Source of the DNA: Struthio camelus
Lineage: Eukaryota > Chordata > Aves > Struthioniformes > Struthionidae
Assembly: GCF_040807025.1 (NCBI RefSeq)
Contig: NC_090942.1
Span: forward strand, 64,684,911 to 64,748,910
DNA: 64,000 nt
Direction: 5' to 3'
Shown here: positions 25,601 to 37,800 of the stretch, piece after piece
Layout of the letters: each line of letters opens with the position of its first letter
Numbering within the stretch: the first letter of the stretch is position 1
Notes under the pieces: model-generated
What the model was told of the DNA's origin: nothing
The model's database searches: none
What the model saw: the letters and a program-made list of their open reading frames with translations, nothing else
Translations under genes and position numbers: made by a program

Positions 25601-28600
25601 CGCTTTGCTGCTATCACTGCTAAGAAGAACTGCAAAGGAGATGAAGGAAGAAGAAAGGAGCTGCAAGAAGCACAGGCTCCTTGAGCAGACGGGACAAGAC
25701 CTGCAAGTTCAGAGGCAGATTTATGCCAGGTTCTCTGGTGTAATTCTGTTCTGCAGAATTGTATGTTTTTCTCTCTACAGAGCCTAGGAACCTCTTTTTC
25801 CCCACCTTCATCCCACAAGTGGGTCGTAAGTAGAAAAACACTTAGAAATGAACATTGAGGTATATTCTAGACCTCTGGCCCCCTCCTGCAGGCATTACTC
25901 AGGAGAGTGCTATATAGCACCAAGTTTGGAGTGCCTCCTATCAATCAGGATTAATCTTATTAGGATTAATTCTGCCTTCCTCATTTCTAAAGCAAAAGTG
26001 TGACTTCCTCTTTGTGGAGTCTAGGGATGAGATCTTGAAAGTATGAAAGGCTTTTCATTCAATGTGCACAAGAAATCTGTTCCATACTGAGTTTATAGAA
26101 CTACGGAATAAATTCTATGGTCAAAGATAATTCTTGATTTTCAATTGCTTGTTCTGCAGCACAACAGCAGCTTGATTTAAATCTAATTTTTTTTTTAAAT
26201 TGAATTCTTCATTTTATGGAAAATCATAAAATCTGAATGACTACTTCACAGGCATATTTAAATTGGATTCAGAAATGACTTAAAAAGATCTTGATGCAAA
26301 GCCTACTCAAACTGATCAAAATCCTTCTATTGTTTTCCATGGGTATGGGATCAGGCCCTGCATAAATTATACCTTGTATAAATGTTTAAACACTTTGTTT
26401 TGTAGGAACAGCCTGACAAGGCTCTTCTCTCTCTCTATGATTATTGCATTAAAATCAGCTAGTACTTCCTCAAAAAGATTTGAAAGACGTTTTATTTGGA
26501 AACAATTTCATCAACATGTCTCGTACATAGTATACTTTCTCCTTCACCCTGTTTCAATTACTTCCAGCATTATTATTAATAAGTGACAATTAGTTGCTAT
26601 GGAGATAATTAAGTCTGCAAATAGTAGATTATGACTGAGCTTCCAAGGCAAATAAGCAATAAGCATCAGGAACAGATTAACCCTAAACTGACAGAGTTTG
26701 TTTTCATGTAAATCATGTAATCGGAACAAAGGAAAGGGAAAGGAATAAAAAGCTAGAATTAAGAGTGTCCACATCTAACATTTCCTGGTTTTGCAGGAGA
26801 CATTGTGCCTTCTAAAATGATTCATTTCAAATTCTGAATGTCTATTAAATTACATTATAGATATTCTAGGGGCTAGACACACTAACACATTGTCACATCG
26901 ACATGTTTACTACTGACACTAACACCAATGAAGAACAAGCAATGAACTACATGCAGAAGTTGTTGTATACTCTTGTTTGAAATGATTGTAGAGTCAGAGG
27001 CAACAGTACACTTCAGTGTCGATATAAAAGTCAGGGTTTAGCGATGAGGGGCAGGGGGGAAGGTTTAGCCTTAGGATATGAACGTGACCCTACCAAGCTG
27101 ACAAGAGTATTTTGCTTACAAAAATTCAACAGTTTCTTCAGAGTTAAGGAGAGCTGCTAACGGAGCCTGTTCATCATGCAGGCAGAAGGTGGTTTCTCCT
27201 AGCCGTGCCCCAAAACCAAATGTATTTCTGAAAGTTAGGTGGCAGATGGGAGGTAATCCCTAAGGAAAAGATTAAAATCACCACTGTGATTAAATCATGT
27301 TCTGAATTGAACTACAGAGAATAAATCAGGTGCAAAGGTTATACCCGGAAAGGATCCTAAGCAATGAATTTGGTTAAATATCTTTCATTGCATAGAGAAA
27401 AGCTTCTTGGAGCTCATGTAAGTATGGGTGGATAAAAGAACAGTTTTCTTTTTAGTTCTGTCTCCAAATTCATTGCAATTCTGTTGCCAACATATGAACT
27501 ATGTAAACAAATTCTCATGTACATTTACTTTCATCTTTACCACTGTTAGGCATGATTTCAAGATAACTAGAAAACAATAAGGCTTGGGTGGGGTAAGCCT
27601 TAAACCTCTGAGTGCTGGCCATCTGCACTGCCATTCCTAGGGTCTCCAGAAGAAAAAAGGCAAGCTCCTCCCCCAGCCACATGGCTCAGCAATAGCAACT
27701 CACAGCATTGGCACAAGGAAATGTCCTTCCACACCCAGCATTAGACGAGGACGCTGGTGAAGACTGCCAGCACGTTACAGGCTTTTGGCAAATTTAGCAG
27801 TGGGTCTCATTCCTTGTCAAGCTTAAGGAAAACACTTCTCCCCACCAAACCACAGTCTCTCTCTCCTTCATAAGGTTGGCTGCAGGTGGTCGTGGTCAGA
27901 ATCTCATGTAACAGCACTGCAAGTGTAATTCCAGTTCTGCTAATTAGATGATGTTCTCAGCACTTCATGAAGACAGAGGAGGAATTTTAAAATAAAGTTA
28001 GCAACAGAGATACTACAGAAAAAAAGCCCTGAGCAAACTTGAAATTTTGAAGTTCAAAGTAATAACGAAGACTTTTGCAAGCAAAGGGTTGAAGAAGATG
28101 TCTATGGAAACAGAGCCAATTTCTTTCTCTGTAGTCTGGCTGGTGTATCAGTTCAAGCTAAAGACTATTTTGACTTTCCAGTTCATGTATGCGATGTACA
28201 AGTAACACCCTGATTTTTTAGAAACGTTCAATATCCACAGCTTTGGCTGAACTCAGCAGTGGCTGGAGTTCCTAGCTCCTCGGAAAAGTTAATCCTGAAC
28301 TGCTGATTCACTGAGTAGACATTGCAGCACGAAACAAATTGAACAAATACAGACAAAACTATATTTATAGCAATCCTACTATCACGATTTCTAAACAAGT
28401 GTAGTGTTCTGACTGTTTACAGAATGATACTTTTTCTTTAAACAAGAAATGTTTACATCTGACTTAGTGGAAGCATACTTTGAATCATGGAATTTCCTGA
28501 AAAAAATAGAACTTCTAGTTCCTGCTCAGCTCTGCTCTCTCCAGCTTTGCTCAAGTGTGAAACCTAGGAAACCCAGTCATTTCCACAGTCTCCTTTTGGA

Positions 28601-29822
28601 TCTCATGGTATTGCCAGGTGGCTCCAGCTGTGTTTTGTGCTACAAAAGAAGAGGCTCAGCTGCTGCTATTGCTGGGCACAAGGAGTGATAGCTTAGCATA
28701 CCCTGCATTAGAGATTTATGTGTAAGATCTCTACTTGTGAGCCATTAAGCTTCCTCTTTTGTATCTAGAGTAGATAGGGAATTTTGTGTAACAAAAGAAT
28801 TGTTAGGTGAAAAAGTCAATTTTAAAGCTTCCCAAATATATACTCCCATGGGGAGAAAAACCTAGCCCCTTTACATTTTGGTTTATCAAAACACATACAA
28901 ATGTTTTCATGTTACTCCAATGGCAATCTGCGTCTACCTCAACTTTTATGGCACCTTATGAGAGCTGTTGTTCAGGTAACTGAAGCGTACTCTCCTAATG
29001 ATGAGTGGAGCTCTTTGGCAAGACTAACTCCCACGATAAACCCACTATTTTTGAAAAAAAAAAATAGTGTTAAAGTACTGGAAATCCCCAAAGGATAAAA
29101 GTCCTTTTTTCTCCAACTAGCTCAGCTTCAAACATTTTTCTCTTTAATGAGTTTCACTTTCATCAGTTGTTTTCAAACGATATACCCAAAGAGGTTTGGT
29201 GGATCTTGAATTACACCTGCATAGATCCTCCAGCACCAGAAGTACACTCCTATTATCAACACAGAATGGTTGCAAAGTCTTACTTAAACACTGAGCTTTC
29301 TTTAGCACATTTTCAACCCATGTTTTCCGTTGATTTATTTGGAAAACCCCTGAAGAATCACTCCAAGACTTTTACCAGCCTACCCAGAGTATAGCCAACC
29401 ACATCACTAAACAAGAAAAACTTTACTACGCCTTAACATGAGCAAGTGAGCGACCATGATTTTCCCCCCGACAGTTTGAAGATAAGACCTTGAAGTTTGA
29501 AGGAGAAATTGACGCTGAAGTGAAACTCATTTAATGCAAGCATTTGTTTTCTACAAGTGTGGAATTTGCCTCGTCCAAATTGTCATCTCATCTGATTTAG
29601 TTCCATAAAGGCTAGATGCTAGATGGTGGATTTTAACTCACCATCTAGTCTCTGTCCTGTTGCGTGCAGAGAGACACAAGCATTTGCAGTAACTACTAAG
29701 TCCACCTATCTGGGATACCTTGACTAGCTATGTAAGTTTCTGGCAGCTGAAGTTGAGGCAAGTAAGTTTGGTCTGAGTATGGCTGATGGGGAATCACCAT
29801 CAAGCATATTCAAAGCAACTAT
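22650..29822. other. AT-rich single-copy sequence
   Basis: Roughly 7 kb without a recognised gene or mobile element. It includes A18 (23829-23846) and A11 (29054-29064). The A11 is flanked by CACTATTTTT (29043-29052) and its exact complement AAAAATAGTG (29060-29069), making a small hairpin. Between about 26.8 and 28.4 kb there is no open frame of 60 codons on either strand. Five overlapping short frames at 25314-25841 are composition-driven. Confidence 0.5.
23829..23846 (+). repeat. A18 homopolymer
   Basis: Eighteen consecutive A residues. No recognisable retrocopy precedes it. Confidence 0.95.
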
Positions 29823-30770
29823 TGTGGGAGGATGCTCCCAGCTCCCCCTCTCCATTTGGGGCCAGTTTCAAGGAGTCTGCATTCCTGTGTCTCACACTCC
29901 GAAGGGGAAGATATCAAGACTTTGAGATAAGGCCAGCTTCAGCATCAGGACCTTGAGAGATACCTGCTTTCACTACTGGGGCAGTGTTAATCCTTGTGGA
30001 CTGGAATTAACTCCTCCTTACCTGAGCTGTGGGATCTTTCCTCAGGACCACCACTGTAAGGGTAAAGCAGTTATTCGCAGTCACTCCAACTCCTTTCTTC
30101 AGTGCTGAGGAGTGCTCAAGGCAGCCAGCCTGCCGTTGGGGGTGTTTGGCCACCCCCTCCACCACATGACCGTGGGTGCGATTGTCATAACAGTCAGAGG
30201 AAAGTTGAACTCTGCAGCAGCCAAAAGCTAAGAACTGCAACTATGTGAAGAGAACTGCAACCGGCCTAGTGACTCCACCTGCCCCTGAAGGGTATAAATA
30301 GGTTGGCCCCAGAGGCTGTCTTGGGCTTTTTTGTGAGTGACAGCAGGTTTGACAATTTGTGGAGCCTCCCAGGATGTGGATGCCCTCCCGCAGCTACTTC
30401 CTTGGGATTGAGTGTACATTGGCCCCTGAGGTAATGATGGGTAAGATCAACCAGAATTGGCTTGCCTAGTTCATTCATGTGAGTAATTACAATTAGTATA
30501 AATTAGCTAGCTTTGTCTGTTTACTAAGTAGTTACCGTTAGCATAACTTTTAGTATAACTAGAAAATAAGTATTCTAGTTGAGCTACATTTCTGTTCATA
30601 GGAATTGTTGCTTTGTACCGTTGTAACTTGCATAGTAAATTTTGATCTTTGAAACAAGTTGTGGAGTCAAGCAGTAAATCTCCTTCTCCCCCTCCTCCCC
30701 TCCCTCATGCCACACGAAACCCACACAGTCCAGGACTGCAAGGTAGTCGATTGTCCCACGACCTCCATGT
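29823..30770 (+). mobile_element. Probable solo LTR of an endogenous retrovirus (boundaries approximate)
   Basis: The block has the order of a retroviral LTR. A long GC-balanced 5' part begins at TGTGGGAG (29823). A good TATA box, GGTATAAATAGG, has its TATAAATA at 30293-30300. Transcribed-looking sequence with TTGGGCTTTTTTGTGAGTG follows about 30 bp downstream. An AGTAAA poly(A)-signal variant lies at 30634-30639, then a pyrimidine-rich 3' part (CTCCTTCTCCCCCTCCTCCC). The 5' TG is tentative, the 3' CA end and target-site duplication could not be fixed, and no internal gag, pol or env sequence follows. The stretch from TATA to the signal is long for an R region, so an unrelated cellular promoter remains possible. 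Its age cannot be judged without a second LTR. Confidence 0.45.
30293..30300 (+). promoter_or_regulatory. TATA box (TATAAATA) of the LTR candidate
   Basis: Canonical TATAAATA in a GC-rich flank (GAAGGGTATAAATAGGTTGG). The expected start of transcription would lie near 30325, at the CTTGGGCTTTTTTG stretch. Confidence 0.5.
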
Positions 30771-31019
30771 AGGACCTTAGTCTATTTTTTTTTCCTGCTT
30801 TGTCATGAGTACATGAGCATCAGGGCACAGACAGGCTCTGATCACCCTGACCAGCTGGTAACCATCTTTCTCTAATTTTCCTCCCTCAGCAATCTCTTCC
30901 CTCAGGGGTTTGGCTGTTCGTGGCTCAAGGTCAGCTCTGATATGTTGCATTTGTAAGTTTGGCTGCTGCTGCTACAAAACCAGCTAGGCTGTGAGACAGA
31001 TTTATGAGAAACCCTGCTA

Positions 31020-31215
31020 AGGGCCTCCTTGGCTCCAGGGCTGCATAGGCATTTTGGCACTTGGCCCTGGCCACAGGGAGGCTGCAGCCCTGCCAGTGCC
31101 CAACCTCCTACCTTGCAGGACCTGACCTGACCTGGACCCTGCCCCTGCTGGCCAACTTCCTAGCTGGCCCTTGGACCTGCTTGGCCTGAACAGGGCCTCT
31201 GCTCCCTGGCAATGA
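31020..31215. repeat. GC-rich, CpG-poor block, unclassified repeat candidate
   Basis: About 200 bp of CCTGG, CTGGCC and CCTGACCTGACCTGG words in an AT-rich setting, between the LTR candidate and the CR1 fragment. GC-rich but CpG-depleted text of this kind is typical of methylated, decayed transposable elements. It shares style, though not clear alignable identity, with the blocks at 34540-34860 and 49975-50385. Confidence 0.3.
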
Positions 31216-31269
31216 GTTAGCTGTGAGCGCTTGTGGCAAATATGACTGACCATATACTGAGCTGTATGA

Positions 31270-31850
31270 GCAAGAGGGTAGCCGACAAGTCAAAAGAACT
31301 GATCCTCCCCCTCTATTTAGCACTTGTGAGGGCACATCTGGAGTGCGGTGTCCTGTTTGGGGATCTCCAGTAGAAGATAGACATTGATAAACTGGAGCGA
31401 GTCCAACAGAGAGCCACCAGGATAGGAAGACTGGGGAATCACACGAATGCAAGGAGAGGCAGAGAAACTGAGTTTCTTCAGCTGTAAGAGGAAAAGGCTC
31501 AGGGGAGATCTTGCTGTCTTCAACAGCCTAGTGGGAAGGTCCATAGAAGACAGAGACCTACTCAGAGATGCACAGTGATAGCACAAGAGGCACAACTGCA
31601 CAACAGGCAATGGATACAAGTTGCAACAAAAGAAATTCCAGCTGGATATTAAGGAAAACTTCTTCCCCAGTGAGGGTGGTCAATTACTGGAATTGGTGCT
31701 GCAACAAGCTGTGAAGTCTCCATCTTTGGAGAGTACTCAAAACTCAGCTGGACAAGCCCATGAGCAACCTGACCTAGTTGACCTTGCCATGAGCAGGAGG
31801 TTGGGCTGGATGACATCCCAAGGTCCCCTCCACCCTATACAATTCTCTGT
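31270..31850 (+). mobile_element. CR1 LINE fragment, 3' end, plus strand
   Basis: This carries the ordered signature of the CR1 3' region. Landmarks in order are 'agggtagccgacaagtc', a 'gaactgatcctccccctct' stretch, 'gagggcacatctggagtgcg', 'actggagcgagtccaacaga', a 'gcaatggatacaagttgc' stretch and 'ttaaggaaaacttcttcccc'. Then come 'gtgaagtctccatctttgga' and finally 'ggttgggctggatgac' with 'caaggtcccctccaccc' and an 'aattctctg' tail. It is strongly 5' truncated (about 580 bp of a roughly 4.5 kb element), as most CR1 copies are. The reverse-transcriptase remnant is too decayed to be coding; an 82-codon frame at 31621-31869 is only a relic. CR1 is the dominant LINE of birds and other sauropsids, which supports the host call. 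Confidence 0.9.
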
Positions 31851-31859
31851 GCACTTCAA

Positions 31860-34450
31860 AATTGACTAAGTTCCCGCTAAGTTGATTCCAGTTCTTCTGA
31901 CTTCCCTGTGGGCTTTCTATCCATTCCTATGTACATTTGTAATACGAGGATGAATTTCAGGCTGAAAATGGAACAAAAGGTTGCGATATCAAAAAATTTT
32001 GATTCAGAAATGAAGAAACATTTGATTCAAGATTCAGTGTAATTCCCGATTTATGACCTCCATTAGCACATAATCAAAAGTGAAAATCTTTGAAGTGTTC
32101 AAACATGTGCAGCTTTTGTACTTTAAACGTCCTTTCACAACTCACCAATATACAAAATGAGCAAAACTCAAGGTGCAAAAAACTTCTAATTACCCATATC
32201 ACAGACTGAAATAAGATTGGGAAACTTCAAGGCAGTTTTCCACTCTATCTAAAACAGCTCTCGGCAAAAGCAGTAAGGAGAGAAGGGAAAACTGAAAGAA
32301 TCTCTTGCATTCAGACAGGCATGAAGTAGAATTACTGAACGAGTGGTGAGAGAGGGAAGTGAATGGGTTGGACAGTGTTCAAGACACTAATGGTTGTGAA
32401 TGCTAATGTTCTTGCTGCAATTCCAAACTAAGCCAATTTAACGTGATGACAAACAGCAATAAAACCAAGCACTGCATCATGCTCCTGCCATAACATCATG
32501 ACACTGCAAGTTACAATTTAAAGATAATTAGCTTACTTCACCATAAAAACTTTGCCACAGCGCTTGGCCTTAAAATATACCAAAAAAGATAAGGAAAGTC
32601 TGCACAGAAATATTTGGAGGTTCACAGCAGTTTCCCCCTTAGAGTATTTGTGACAAAATTGTGTTTCTACCTAGGTACATTCTCAATGGTTTTACCACTG
32701 TTAAATAAATTGCTTTCTTTGTCACCTTTGATGTACTACTCTTTGTTATTTGAAGAAGGATATTTACATAGTCTCTATGGCAGATGCTTAGGTTATTAAA
32801 TCTACTCCCTATGGAATCTGAATCTTACTGCCATAAGGGGCAGATTTACGTTACAGAGGTTTTCATTCCAACTTTTCTTGCTTTGTAGGAAAGCAACACA
32901 TCCCACGTCCTAGGAAAAATAAATATTCCTTTCTTCAGAATATGGTACCATCCTATGGCATGTGAGCAATTTTCAGCTTTTATTAATCTCCCAATACATA
33001 AGTGGGACAAGATCAGTTTCCAAAGTTTGCAGAGCTCTCAGTGCCTTTAGTCTTTGGAACTGTTCTTTCCTGAGGAAGTCTGATCAAAATTTGGCTGTTT
33101 CATGCAAGGATCTGAAGAGGTCTGTTAAAGAATTTCCTTTGTAAACTCATGGAGAGGATGGTTGTTTCCAAGAACTGCATGAATAGCAGAAGGCATATGG
33201 TTCCTGAACCAGGATCAAGAGTCAGTCAGGATGCGTTGGCCTCCAGTTAGCTTATCTCTAGCTGTTATTCTACGAGGTTTTATGCCCTGTTTTCCAGTTC
33301 AGCTGGATTGATGGTTTTGGTGTATTTTCTTAGGGATAAAAGACTATTATCTTTAGAATAAGCTCCTGATAACAATTCTTTTACCACTGTCCAAGAACAT
33401 TTTGAAGATAAACCTCTCAGTTATCAATTTATCACTTGGGTACATCCATTACATGCCTAGCTTGAATCTAGCTAGTAGAAGTGAAGTCAGTAGCAAAGAT
33501 GTGCTGGTGCAGACTAAGCAAGACTTTTGAAGACAGCTAGTATATCTCAGATTACTAATACAGGTTAAAATTTCAGCTTTTATGTCTTTGCTATAATGAC
33601 TTAGTCACGCTAGAAAAAAACTAATTGTAGATTTTTCTAACTCTGTGCTGTGGTCACACTTGGGAAGCTTTCAGGAAACATGGATGCTCTATGTTTAGAA
33701 GTGCCATCTTTTTACTTACCCAGTTGAAGGAATACAATTAATGTTGCAACACAGTAGCATTCGTGTAGCAGTGTTCAATTTGAGACCCTATGGAAGAGGA
33801 CAATTCTGTTTTGAAACAAACTGATTTCACTCATGAACACTCATACTGACAAGGACCAAGATGCACATGCCCAAGAGCATTCCGGCACCAGGATGCACAC
33901 CTCCAAGTCACCTGGCCAGGATTACTTGCGGTGGCAAGGAGGACAAGGGATGCAGCTATTAAATCCTCACCACCTTTCCAGGAGTCTTTGCAGATTGGGG
34001 ATGTCCTGCTGGTTCTGGATGTCTACCCTTTTGTACCCTTTGGCAGCTGACAGTGACTGTGATTCTTTCATCCTGTCTCACATTTGGGAGTCATTAGGAT
34101 TTACTCACCACTCTTTTGTCTCTTGATAGGGGTATCTGTTAGCTCCAACCTTCCTCTTTATCTTCCTGCTATATCTGTTAATGGCTTCAGTCTGCAGGCT
34201 GTCTTTTGTTGCAGGTCGACCTTTGTTTTTTTTAATCGGGATGTCCAGCCAAGCTGCACATGGATGCACTGGGATCCTGATGACCTGCTAATCTAGGTAC
34301 TATCAATGCACTGGTTGTTATATCTCTTCTCCTTGCTTCTTTTTTGTCCCCACACTGAGACATTGCCATTTATGCCATCTGGGTCCAGAGCCCACCAAGA
34401 GGCTCTACAACTGCTTCCTCAAGGTCAGTTCTGATAGGGGGCAGGTATAA
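31860..34450. other. Single-copy AT-rich sequence
   Basis: No gene recognised. At 31950-32060 there is AAAATTTTGATTC/TGATTCAAGATTC-rich text resembling the fold-back-like blocks at 17.6 and 60.2 kb. Open frames up to 97 codons lack any support. Confidence 0.5.
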
Positions 34451-34464
34451 AGTTAGGTCAGGGT

Positions 34465-34503
34465 GGATAAAAACAGCAGATAAAAACAGTGGATAAAAAA
34501 AGA
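34465..34503 (+). repeat. 13-bp tandem repeat, three units
   Basis: Three head-to-tail units of about 13 bp (GGATAAAAACAGC, AGATAAAAACAGT, GGATAAAAAAAGA) at 34465-34477, 34478-34490 and 34491-34503. Each carries GATAAA, a GATA-factor-like core. Confidence 0.85.
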
Positions 34504-34539
34504 TAAGAAAAAGCTGTGAAAGAGAACGAGCTGGGAAAA

Positions 34540-34860
34540 GCCTCACCTGGGACCTCCACCCCTTTAGCTCAGGAGCTGCCTTCACACATTTGTCCTTGCC
34601 CAGGCTATGCAGTAGGTGTCATGTCCAGGCTGGTGCCTTGCTGACCCTGACACACTGGCCTGCATGCTGCCTCATCATCACCGACTCACCTGGCCATCGA
34701 CACTCTCAGACAACCTTGGTCACCACCTCCAAGGCACCTGGCTCGGGTGCTATGTGTCCTGCTGGCAAGAACTCTGCATCATCCTCGGCACCCACTCCCC
34801 TTCCCACGCCGAGTCACTGGCCCTTGTCCTCCTCAAAGCATGCTCAGGTCTTACCAACTT
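34540..34860 (+). repeat. Unclassified GC-rich interspersed repeat, plus orientation
   Basis: This starts with GCCTCACCTGGGACCTCCAC and continues in CTGGCC, CCTGACAC and CACCTGGC words, CpG-poor, with sharp composition edges against the AT-rich flanks. The opening phrase closely matches the reverse complement of the block ending at 50385 (GCCTCACCTGGGGCCTCCCC). Both then carry a CCATTTAAG/CCTTTAGCT-like word, so they look like two copies of one family in opposite orientation. An old LTR or non-autonomous element is plausible. Two overlapping frames of 108 and 121 codons here are composition artefacts. Confidence 0.4.
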
Positions 34861-34869
34861 CAATGTGTT

Positions 34870-37800
34870 TATTTACAAGTCTCTACAACCTGGTAACAGC
34901 GTTAATCTCAGTTTCACCTCAGCTCTTTCTAAAGTCTCATAACTACCTGTATTAATCAACAATAAGTTATCAGTAAAATGCATCCAATTTTTCTAGTGCT
35001 GCTTTTTGTTCTCCACTCTTCTCTTAACACCTTAAAACAGCTATTATAGCTTCGTGTCTGTCTTTACTTTTCATGTGCAAAACTCTTAATTTGATTATGA
35101 ATTTTTAAATTCAATCTTTGTATATGCTAATAACTGACTTCTGTTTCAGGTAAATTTAATTTAGCCTAGCTTCAAGGGCTGGAAAGCGTATGCCAAATTT
35201 CATTCTATGCTAAATCACTAAATGATTTCAATTAATGCAATGCATCACATTTTAAAATACTTCTAGTACTAAAATAAAACTTTCTGAATGGTAAAGCACA
35301 TTCCCACTTGTGTAAGCACTTTAGCAATATCTCACTAAGACTGAGCAAGCTTATTATAATGCTTTAAATAAAGAAAAAGTAAATCCAACTGCATTTGCTT
35401 TTCAACATGCTGAATACAATGCTACATACAGCTTTTCTCTGAACTTTGACAACTGATATTTTGATGAGGCTTAACCTAATTCTCAGTAGATCCCTCATAC
35501 TTATTTTTGGATCTGCTGGATTTTATAAAACAATGGAAATGTTAAGTTCTGTTAGTGCTTATCATCAAAACCCCACATAGTGATTAATTTCTTACTTTTG
35601 TCATCCCCCCCTGCCAAGGGGGCCCTCCATATCTTGGATTTAATACCGTGGATTTAATTTGCCTGAAGATAAAAACAAGTTGTATTTCTATCCTATTTAC
35701 TCTCTAGTTTCTCCATTGACTGGGACTAGAATTTGATTATCATCACATATAGGATATAACTGTTTGCCTTACGGAATCTTTTTGGCTGTAGCATTCAAAA
35801 TAAAATATGTTAAAGATCTCTGATAGGAACTAACTTTGTGGCTGATATACTTCTCCTTGCACTGACTTACCATTACGGTTTAAAAATCTTGTGAAATTTG
35901 CCATCCCTTTGCATTCTCTAGATTGCGATCCATAAAATCTGACAACAAAATAAAAAGGAAAGGGTGAACGGCTTAATGTTCTTTGCCAGCCCTAAAGTTC
36001 ATAGGGTTTCAAAGCTCAGACAGAGCTCCTTGTTTCTTCTCCTTTCAAATAATTTACTCTTTTCTCAAAATAACAACTAAGGATTACAGAGTGGTAGTTT
36101 AAACTAAGCTAATTGCTAGTAAAAGGACAACATACTAATTTAAAGCTTAGGGGTTATCCTGGTCGTATAAAATATGAACCTTGCATGTAATTCAGATACC
36201 AAACTTGCTGTAAAATTCTTCTCTGCCATGGATACTGCCATCCCTACATAAAAGTAAATAAAATTGCATATTCTACAGCCACAGTTAATCCTCAGTTTAC
36301 CATATTACAAAGTACTACATATCTAGGTGCACAAATGTAAACTCTATTCCCCAAACCTTTGATCTCACTGTTTGAATAGCTTCTGTTCAAACCACTATAA
36401 TATTTTAACCATTTTACTGAGATTACCAGATATAGTGATAAAAAGGTTTGAAATCATTCATTGATACACCTCTGAATACTGAGGAAACAAAAAAAGGAAG
36501 ATCATTTAGGCTGAGTTACTCAGAGATGTCTGATTATAATTAACATACACAAGTATTTGCAAATGCAAGCCTTACCCATCCGTGTTGGCCCTATAGTTAT
36601 GTTATGTTCCATTGTATAGGAGAATTACATCTTTTTTAATTAATACTTCATTTAAAACAGGGCCTACAGCTAAGTCAGAATGCCCAAAAGTATTTTATAT
36701 ACACACATACAAAAAATACATATACAGAAGAGTACACAAATCCAATTTTCGTGTTGAATATACAGGTTTAGTTATATAGCTAAGGGTGTCTAAAACATCT
36801 GATTCATATGCTACTTTTTCCTTTCTATGAAATATAACCCGAGATGCTTCTAGAAGCAGCGTTACGTAGTGCTAATTTCTCTTAAACTGGTGAATTTGTA
36901 TTGCATATTTCTTCTGTGTTCATCAAGGATCCATGGCATTCAAATACATCCTGTTGTTGTGTCATGTTTTAGTCATTTCTGCTAGGCTATTTTTCCACTT
37001 TATCCATTAGTTCATTAACTATAGCCTGATTTTGTCCCTGCCCAACTTATCAAGCCTGCCTACTTTGCTCTCCTGTTCATTTACTCTCTTTTTATGAGCT
37101 TACAATGCTTTTCTTTCCTCCTCAGTGGTTTTATTTAAGGTAATGACCTCAATGGTGCTATGGACATTATAAAGCTAAGGAAATGAAGGACTGAGCCCTT
37201 TGTTCTTAAGTCGTTCAAAGTTTGCACATTTCATTACCTGTAAACAATTTTCCTCAATCTTAACTTGGTTTCAGTTATTAAATAAATGAATGTTGACCGG
37301 CACATTGTCTTCTTTCAAGAGATAAATCCCAAAGAACCTGCTTTCAGTTATCCACTTGCATATGACTCCTTTAGAAAAATAGTATCAAAGATCTGAGCAT
37401 GTGTATTTACTTACCATGGTTTTTTTCCTGATGGATTTATTCATTTTGTTAGGTTCTATGGGGAGTCTCTGCTATCATTGTGTCCACCCCCTCTTTCAGT
37501 TTTTGCTAAGATTAAAAGTCTTTTCTTGTTTTTCATAGTCTTTTTCTTTCTTAAATTATCTTTTACTGAGGAAAATTATAGTATAACACTACAGCATCTG
37601 CCCCTTTTCATCTGTTTATGCAAAATGGCTTTATAATCCAAACACCCATAAATTCACACGTTAAATGATTTTCAAGCAAAATCAAAGTTTACTTTTGTTC
37701 TATTATTTGAGCTATTCTTGACATAGTCAGCAATGAAGACCAGCAGGAGAAGTAGGAAATGACTAAAGGTATATCATAACTCAAAACTTATTTGCCACTC

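Noticed and set aside
31621..31869. 82-codon frame as a small protein gene
   Set aside because: It lies inside the 3' end of the CR1 fragment and is a repeat relic.
34590..34955. Overlapping 121- and 108-codon frames as a secreted protein
   Set aside because: Two frames of the same GC-rich repeat-like DNA. The Cys/His/Pro-rich content is a composition effect.
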